A stretch of DNA of 64,000 bases from Cymbidium sinense (taxonomy: Eukaryota; Streptophyta; Magnoliopsida; Asparagales; Orchidaceae). The notes under the pieces are model-generated. The model did no database searches, was not told the DNA's origin, and saw only the letters and a list, made by a program, of their open reading frames with translations. This document shows, in pieces, positions 59,090-64,000 of the stretch; the first letter of the stretch is position 1, and each line of letters opens with the position of its first letter. Both the position numbers and the translations under genes were made by a program. Location of the stretch: positions 82,038,925-82,102,924 of the forward strand of contig CM038225.1 of assembly GCA_021442155.1 (NCBI GenBank), written 5' to 3'.

Positions 59090-60455
59090 CTTTGGGCTGA
59101 CCTAGGGTCAATTTGGGTCGAGTTTGGTCAGCCACAAAGGTCTCATGGGTTAGTTTTGGGTGCTTTGGCTTCATTTGGTCAAATGGGTTTATATGAGTTT
59201 AGGTTGGGTTGGGTTGACCAATTGGTCAAATTGGGTCAAACCAAAGCTTGAGTTAAGTTTAAATGATGATTTTGGTTCAAATGATTTGGGTTGGTTTGGC
59301 TTAGGTTTGATTTTAGCTCTTTTGAAATCAAATAGGTCAAATGGGTCCAGTTGACCAATTTGACCAAATTGGATTGGGTTAGGTCTTGGTTCATGTTCAA
59401 TTGGTTAATTTAAAATGATTGTAGGCTTTGATTTGATTTGATTTGGGTTTAATTTGAAGTTTGGCTATTTTGACCCTTTAGGTCAATTTGGGCTAGGTTG
59501 GGTCATGTTGACCAATTGGTCAAATTGGGCTCAATTATGGCTTTGATCAAGTTCAATAATTCATTTGCAATGAACTTGTACCATTGGTTTGAATCATTTT
59601 GGGTTTAATTTGAATTTTGGATAATTTGACCTTTTAGGTCAACTTGGGTTAGGTTGGGTAAAGTTGACCAATTGGTCAAGTGGTGATATGGAAGGGAAGT
59701 TCAATAATTGATTTGGAATGAACTTGAGCTATTAGTTGCAATCAATTTGGGTTAGATCATGATTTGACCCATTTTAGCTTTTTAGGCTAATTTTGATCAA
59801 CTTAGGTCAAATGGTCAATTGGACTTAGTTTAGCTCAATTGAGGGTTTGGTCATATTCAATCATTTTTTATGAGTTGGTTTGGATCAATGGTTTCAATCA
59901 ATTTGGAATATGATGGGTTTTGGCTAGTTTAGGTTTCATTTGGGCTAAAGGTTGACATGGTCAAAGGACCAAGCTAACTTGGATTGACCCAATTGAGGTG
60001 ATTGATCATCCCGGGTGATTTTTTATCATGATATGAGGTTTGGATAGCCTTGATTCAATTCAACTTGGGTTGAATTAAAACTTGGCTCAAAAAGGTCATT
60101 TAGGTCACTTTGGGTCAAGTGGACCTAAATGGGTCAATTGGTTTAGTTTTGGCTGGACTCAAGTTTAGTTGAACTCATATATAAGCCTAGGATTGAAATA
60201 TGAATTCATCAACAATCAATTTGGAGTCTACTAGATTTTGGCTCATTTGAAGTTTTCAAGTCAAAAAGCCTAACTTGGGTTTGACTTGGGTTAACATGAG
60301 TGTGATTTGATAATTGAAGTTTATGTCTATATTTGGCTAAATCATTGAAGGAGTGATTAATTCATGAGAAAATTCATTGGTTTTGGCTTGATATGGATAG
60401 AATTTGGCCAAGTTCAAGAAATTGGCTAAAAAGGCTTGAATTGGGCTTTGGTTTA
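59090..60455 (-). repeat. TTGACC/GGTCAA-rich tract (T5)
   Basis: Same class as T1-T4. It shares its last 500 bp with T1 (2535-3060) and is cut at 60455 by the TG end of R copy 3, so R inserted into, or recombined with, this tract. Confidence 0.8.
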
Positions 60456-61890
60456 TGTGGGCTTCGAAAATTCGCCACCAACCTCTCGATAATATTGAAT
60501 TGAAGAGAATGATTTAAAAATGTCAGTGTAATTTTTAGAAGGTAGATGGAACAGTAGATAAGACACTACACAGATATTTCACCCTCATTTTGTGAGGACT
60601 TTAGATCTGGTTCCAGGTTTCCTATAGGTGCAAACCCCTACAGTTAATTACTCCTCTCAATGAGTGAGAGAGAACTTTCGATTAAGGCTAGTCATAAGAT
60701 TGCTAAATACGTAGCATATAGTAGCAACATATAGAGTTTAAACTTTGAGATTTTGAAATTCATTATTTTAGCTTAAAGCTAATGGTTGGGGAATGATGAT
60801 GTGGCCGATCTAGATCCTAAGGTTTTGTTATCCCGGGCTATCATTGATCCTAATCTACTTAGTCGAGGAGGTAGTTGACCCAACCTGACCGAAGGATTCT
60901 TATCAGTAACACATGGGTTATATCGTCCAAGAAATCCTTGTAAACTTGGGGTGGTGTTTATCTAAGGAGACAATATTAAGTCTACCTTAGCTAACAGAGG
61001 GCTTTTTTCTCAATCAGGTATACTATATGATTCACAACTCAAATGGCAGAGCCATTAGGGAGCATACGGGCTACGATCATGATCATAATATAATGGAGCC
61101 TTACTGGCCAAACCACATGATCAGAGGACTCTGATTGTAACTACTTCATCTATGGAGCCTATTGGCCAAGCCACACAGTCAGAGGACACGGGCCACATCC
61201 TTACTAGCATAAGATTGATTGAGAGTGAACATAGCAGAATACTTGATTTGACATTGGCTCCTTTATGAGCTAGAGTTTTCTTAATTTGTCACCTCTGACA
61301 AATAATTGCAGAAGGTGGATTGATTGAGTTTTTCTTTGTACTTTTAATGATTGAGTTTCATTTAAATAGTTATTTAGATTGATGCTTGATTTGAGTTAAT
61401 TTTATTTAAGATTAGAATCATATTATGATGGAAGTATCCCCTCTAGTTGAAATCACCATTCAACACGGCCATCATCGGGGTAGATGACTTGATTGAATCA
61501 AATATATTTGAGAACTCTAGATCCTGTCAACTTTGTTTAGCTCCTAATAGAGAATCAAATCTACTGTCACATGATAGAATTAGCTTCTCAGATATTTTAC
61601 TAAGTTGAACTTCTTATAATAGATTTTTAGGTTTTATTAACCCAGGCCTAGTCTTAAGACTAAACTGGGAAGCAATTCATCCAGTATCCTCAAACATTTG
61701 AATCTAAACAGTCAGCATAATGTCGAGGCTTATACGGGTGTATTTAAGAATTCCTTAATTAATGCCTTTTGTTCGCTTGTACAAAGTATTGTGAATCTGG
61801 TGGCATTTTGCTATAGATTGTAATTTAAAATATCACTCACAATTAGCTTACTTATTGGATTTTCCAATTCTCAAATATCATTTGGCTTAT
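60456..61890 (+). repeat. Dispersed repeat family R, copy 3 (LTR-like)
   Basis: Starts TGTGGGCTTCGAAAATTCGC and follows copy 1 in order: GTAGATAAGACACTACACAG, GACCCAACCTGACCGAAGGA, ACACATGGGTTATATCGTCC, CGGCCATCATCGGGGTAGAT (61457), then TTGTAATTTAAAATATCACTC (61819), which also occurs after copy 1 at 8120. It carries a short internal duplication, TAATGGAGCCTTACTGGCCA-like words at 61090 and 61150. Non-coding. Confidence 0.82.
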
Positions 61891-62820
61891 AGTCTTTCCA
61901 AAAGGTTGTCTTTAGTCAAAATCTCTTTTGAAATTCATTTAATTTTCACCTCAACTTAAAGATAACACTCAATAATTTTCATATGTGCCAATTTTATGTT
62001 CAATGGAAGCCTTCTTTAGAAATCCATTTTAAATTAGACATTTCAATATATGGATTACATAAGAAGACTTATTCTTTATGAATCTCACTTTAGGGTTTGA
62101 ATTGAGCTCTATCTCATTTGAAAATTAACTTTCTAGCTTCATGTAACTTCCTTATAATTATAACATGAATTCAAAGTTATATTTGCATTTGGCTTATTCT
62201 ATTTCAATCATTTTCACGCATGATAGTACATAAGCCATAAGATTCAATTAGTTCTTCCTACCTAAGTAACCATTAACCCTTATAGTTTGCTATGGAATGT
62301 AAATGAATTATCAAGCTTCATCGTCATTCTCCAAGCTCGATTGTGCTTAATTTAGATATCTTTACATTTCCCTCACATGAAATGTGATAATTTAAAATCC
62401 ATTGAATAAATCATTTTCAAGTTTATGATGTGTTATTAAGTCCTTTATAAATATCATTTCAAGTTTGATTTCTTTACAAATTGATTTTAATTTTGTGACT
62501 TTGCACTTTTATATTGTTTCATTATTTATGTATTTTTTTTCCTTTTTAATGACTTCTGATTCTTCCCACCCACCCCCCCCCCTTTCTCTAAGTCTAAAAT
62601 TGATGAAATTTTGGCGCAGATTTCGAGGGGGACATCTAGCAGATATTGCCTAACTTGGTATGCCCTAATGAGCATAGTGAGCAGTGTCTTGTGACACCAC
62701 AATCAATTTTTCTTCTCATCGTGCCATAATGAGCACAACGATGCCTTTAAACTTGTTAAAAAACATAAGCACATATATATTTCCATATTCACACATGTTC
62801 TGACTTAATTCTTCTATGAG
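61891..62820. other. AT-rich region with a poly-C run
   Basis: No gene recognised. It contains a C-run of about 13 near 62571-62583 within CACCCACCCC-type sequence, and two similar modules (CATAATGAGCACAACG and CCTAATGAGCATAGTG at 62660-62745) about 60 bp apart. Confidence 0.45.
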
Positions 62821-62839
62821 TTACAATGATCAGCAAAGA

Positions 62840-63110
62840 GACAGAATTGGAGATGCCGGAGACCAAGAGAGGAACCCGCCCAATGACAATGTTCCTCTTT
62901 GGCAGTGGCAAGAAGAATGGTCAGAATGAGATGGAAATGTCAAAAGCCTAGAGAAGCCCGCCTGGGACGTGTTCTAAAAAGGAATTGTCTAAGGAATGAA
63001 TGAAAAGCCTAGAGAAGAACCAGCCTGATGATGGTGTTCTTCTTCAGCTATGACAAAAGGAATTGGAAGGGTAATGAAAAAAGCGAGAGAAGAACCCACC
63101 TAATGATATG
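62840..63110 (+). repeat. Degenerate tandem repeats around an AGAGAAG-ACCCGCC core
   Basis: AGAGAGGAACCCGCCCAATGA, AGAGAAGCCCGCCTGGGACG, AGAGAAGAACCAGCCTGATG and AGAGAAGAACCCACCTAATG occur in turn, spaced about 60-100 bp apart, each followed by a GTTCTTCTTC-like or GTTCCTCTTT-like word. Function unknown; non-coding. Confidence 0.55.
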
Positions 63111-63185
63111 AAATTGGATTTTCAGATTGGGAGAAAATGAGGAAATTTTTGGTTTTGGAAGAGTGAGAAAAAATGGGATTTTTGA

Positions 63186-63290
63186 TTTTGTGGAAATGAG
63201 GGAAGAAATGAAAATTTTGGTTTTGTGGAAATGAGGGAACAAATGAAAATTTCATTTTTTGTGGAAATGAGAGAAGAAATGAAATGGAGA
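63186..63290 (+). repeat. Three copies of a 35-36-bp tandem unit
   Basis: TTTTGTGGAAATGAGGGAAG followed by AAATGAAAAT repeats at 63186, 63221 and 63257, with a few changes. It leads into a purine-rich stretch (63280-63350) that yields chance frames rich in Lys and Glu. Confidence 0.85.
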
Positions 63291-64000
63291 AGGAAGAAGA
63301 AGAAAGGGAAGAAAGAAAAAGAAAGAAGAAGGAGAAAGAAGAAGACCCACCTTGCTTGTGGTTGGAGAGGGGAGAAAGAAGGGAGATGCTTGCTTTTTTT
63401 GGTTTGAATGAGGGAAGTGGGAGAGGAAAAATGAAAAAGAGCCCCTTTGCCGATTTGAAGGGGGAAATCGAGAAAGGCTTGTGTTTGAACAAAGGGGGAA
63501 TGGTTGGAGAAGATCGAGCGGGCTTCGTGCGATTACGTACGAAGGGGAGGGGAAACGGATGGCTCGATCGAGCCGTTCATTCATGTGTGAAGGAGGGCTC
63601 CGAATCAGAAGAGGGGAGCTCTTGTGTGAAGAGGAAGGGGATCTCGTTTGGTTGTGTGGATTAGGTCAGGCCGAACAGGTTAGGGGGTCGATCGGGTTTA
63701 TTAGAGTAATCAAGTCTTTTTTTCAAATTAATTTTTAAGTGTTTAATTAACTTTAATGTGAATTTTACAACAACATGATTAGATAATCAAAATATGCGTT
63801 ATTATTTTCAACCGATTGACATTCACTCAGACTCATCTGAATTGCGTGCGAATAGTCTTACTTGATATATTTCAATGTTTCGAGGCTAACAGCATAATCA
63901 ATTTCATGAACAGATGTTATTTGGTTTGTGTCGGTGCCTCCTGATCTCGATATGCATGTAGATGTGTTGACGACTCGATCGCTTGATCGGTTGATCAATA
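63291..64000 (-). repeat. Dispersed repeat family Y, copy 2 (minus orientation, runs off the window)
   Basis: Reverse complement of 35430-35610 over 63800-64000, and of the same general layout at 36160-36430 (GC-richer, C/T-rich on the minus strand) over 63290-63700. The open frames here (for example 63284-63664) are composed of purine-rich low-complexity sequence and have no domain. The element continues past base 64000. Confidence 0.68.

Noticed and set aside
63100..63664. Several overlapping frames on both strands near the window end
   Set aside because: Produced by a purine-rich low-complexity tract; sequences are Lys/Glu-rich or Ser/Phe/Pro-rich without any domain.

Overview
This is AT-rich plant nuclear DNA, most likely from a monocot. 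The evidence is a papain-type cysteine protease of the SAG39-like plant subfamily with one 81-bp intron, Athila-type Ty3/gypsy retroelement remnants, and fragments of a plant polypyrimidine-tract-binding-protein (PTB) gene. A palm would fit, but the sequence alone does not prove it. Only one intact protein-coding gene is visible; almost everything else is decayed, nested or duplicated repeat DNA.

Layout. 1-2392 holds the intact protease gene (CDS 1080-2195, two exons). 31273-33653 is a near-identical direct duplicate, with promoter and intron, whose reading frame is broken by an 8-bp and a 1-bp deletion. A second shared block follows each protease copy: an unrecognised segment, then a PTB gene fragment, then an Athila-like gag-pol remnant (9481-14789 and 39085-45605). 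A third, shorter PTB fragment lies at 3574-4085. The window therefore records a direct duplication with a period of about 29-31 kb, later remodelled by insertions. Several stop codons are shared by both Athila copies, so the element was already dead before it was duplicated.

Four long members of a non-coding repeat family (called X here) fill 14790-25905 on the + strand and about 45606-60455 on the - strand, so the protease pseudogene lies between two large inverted arms. X contains degenerate TTGACC/GGTCAA-rich tracts and a 250-bp internal repeat that varies in copy number. X carries no recognisable protein and resembles a large non-autonomous LTR element, but this is inference. Downstream of the + arm a 2.2-kb unit (X end, integrase tail, Athila post-pol ORF) is tandemly duplicated (25576-29943).

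Two further dispersed families are visible: R (about 1.25 kb; 6468, 37400 and 60456) and Y (35271-36440 and, inverted, 63290-64000). A promoter-containing LTR-like segment lies at 33775-34640. No tRNA, rRNA, CRISPR or bacterial-type operon was seen. Family names X, R and Y are labels used only in this answer, and boundaries of old repeats are good to tens of bases at best.
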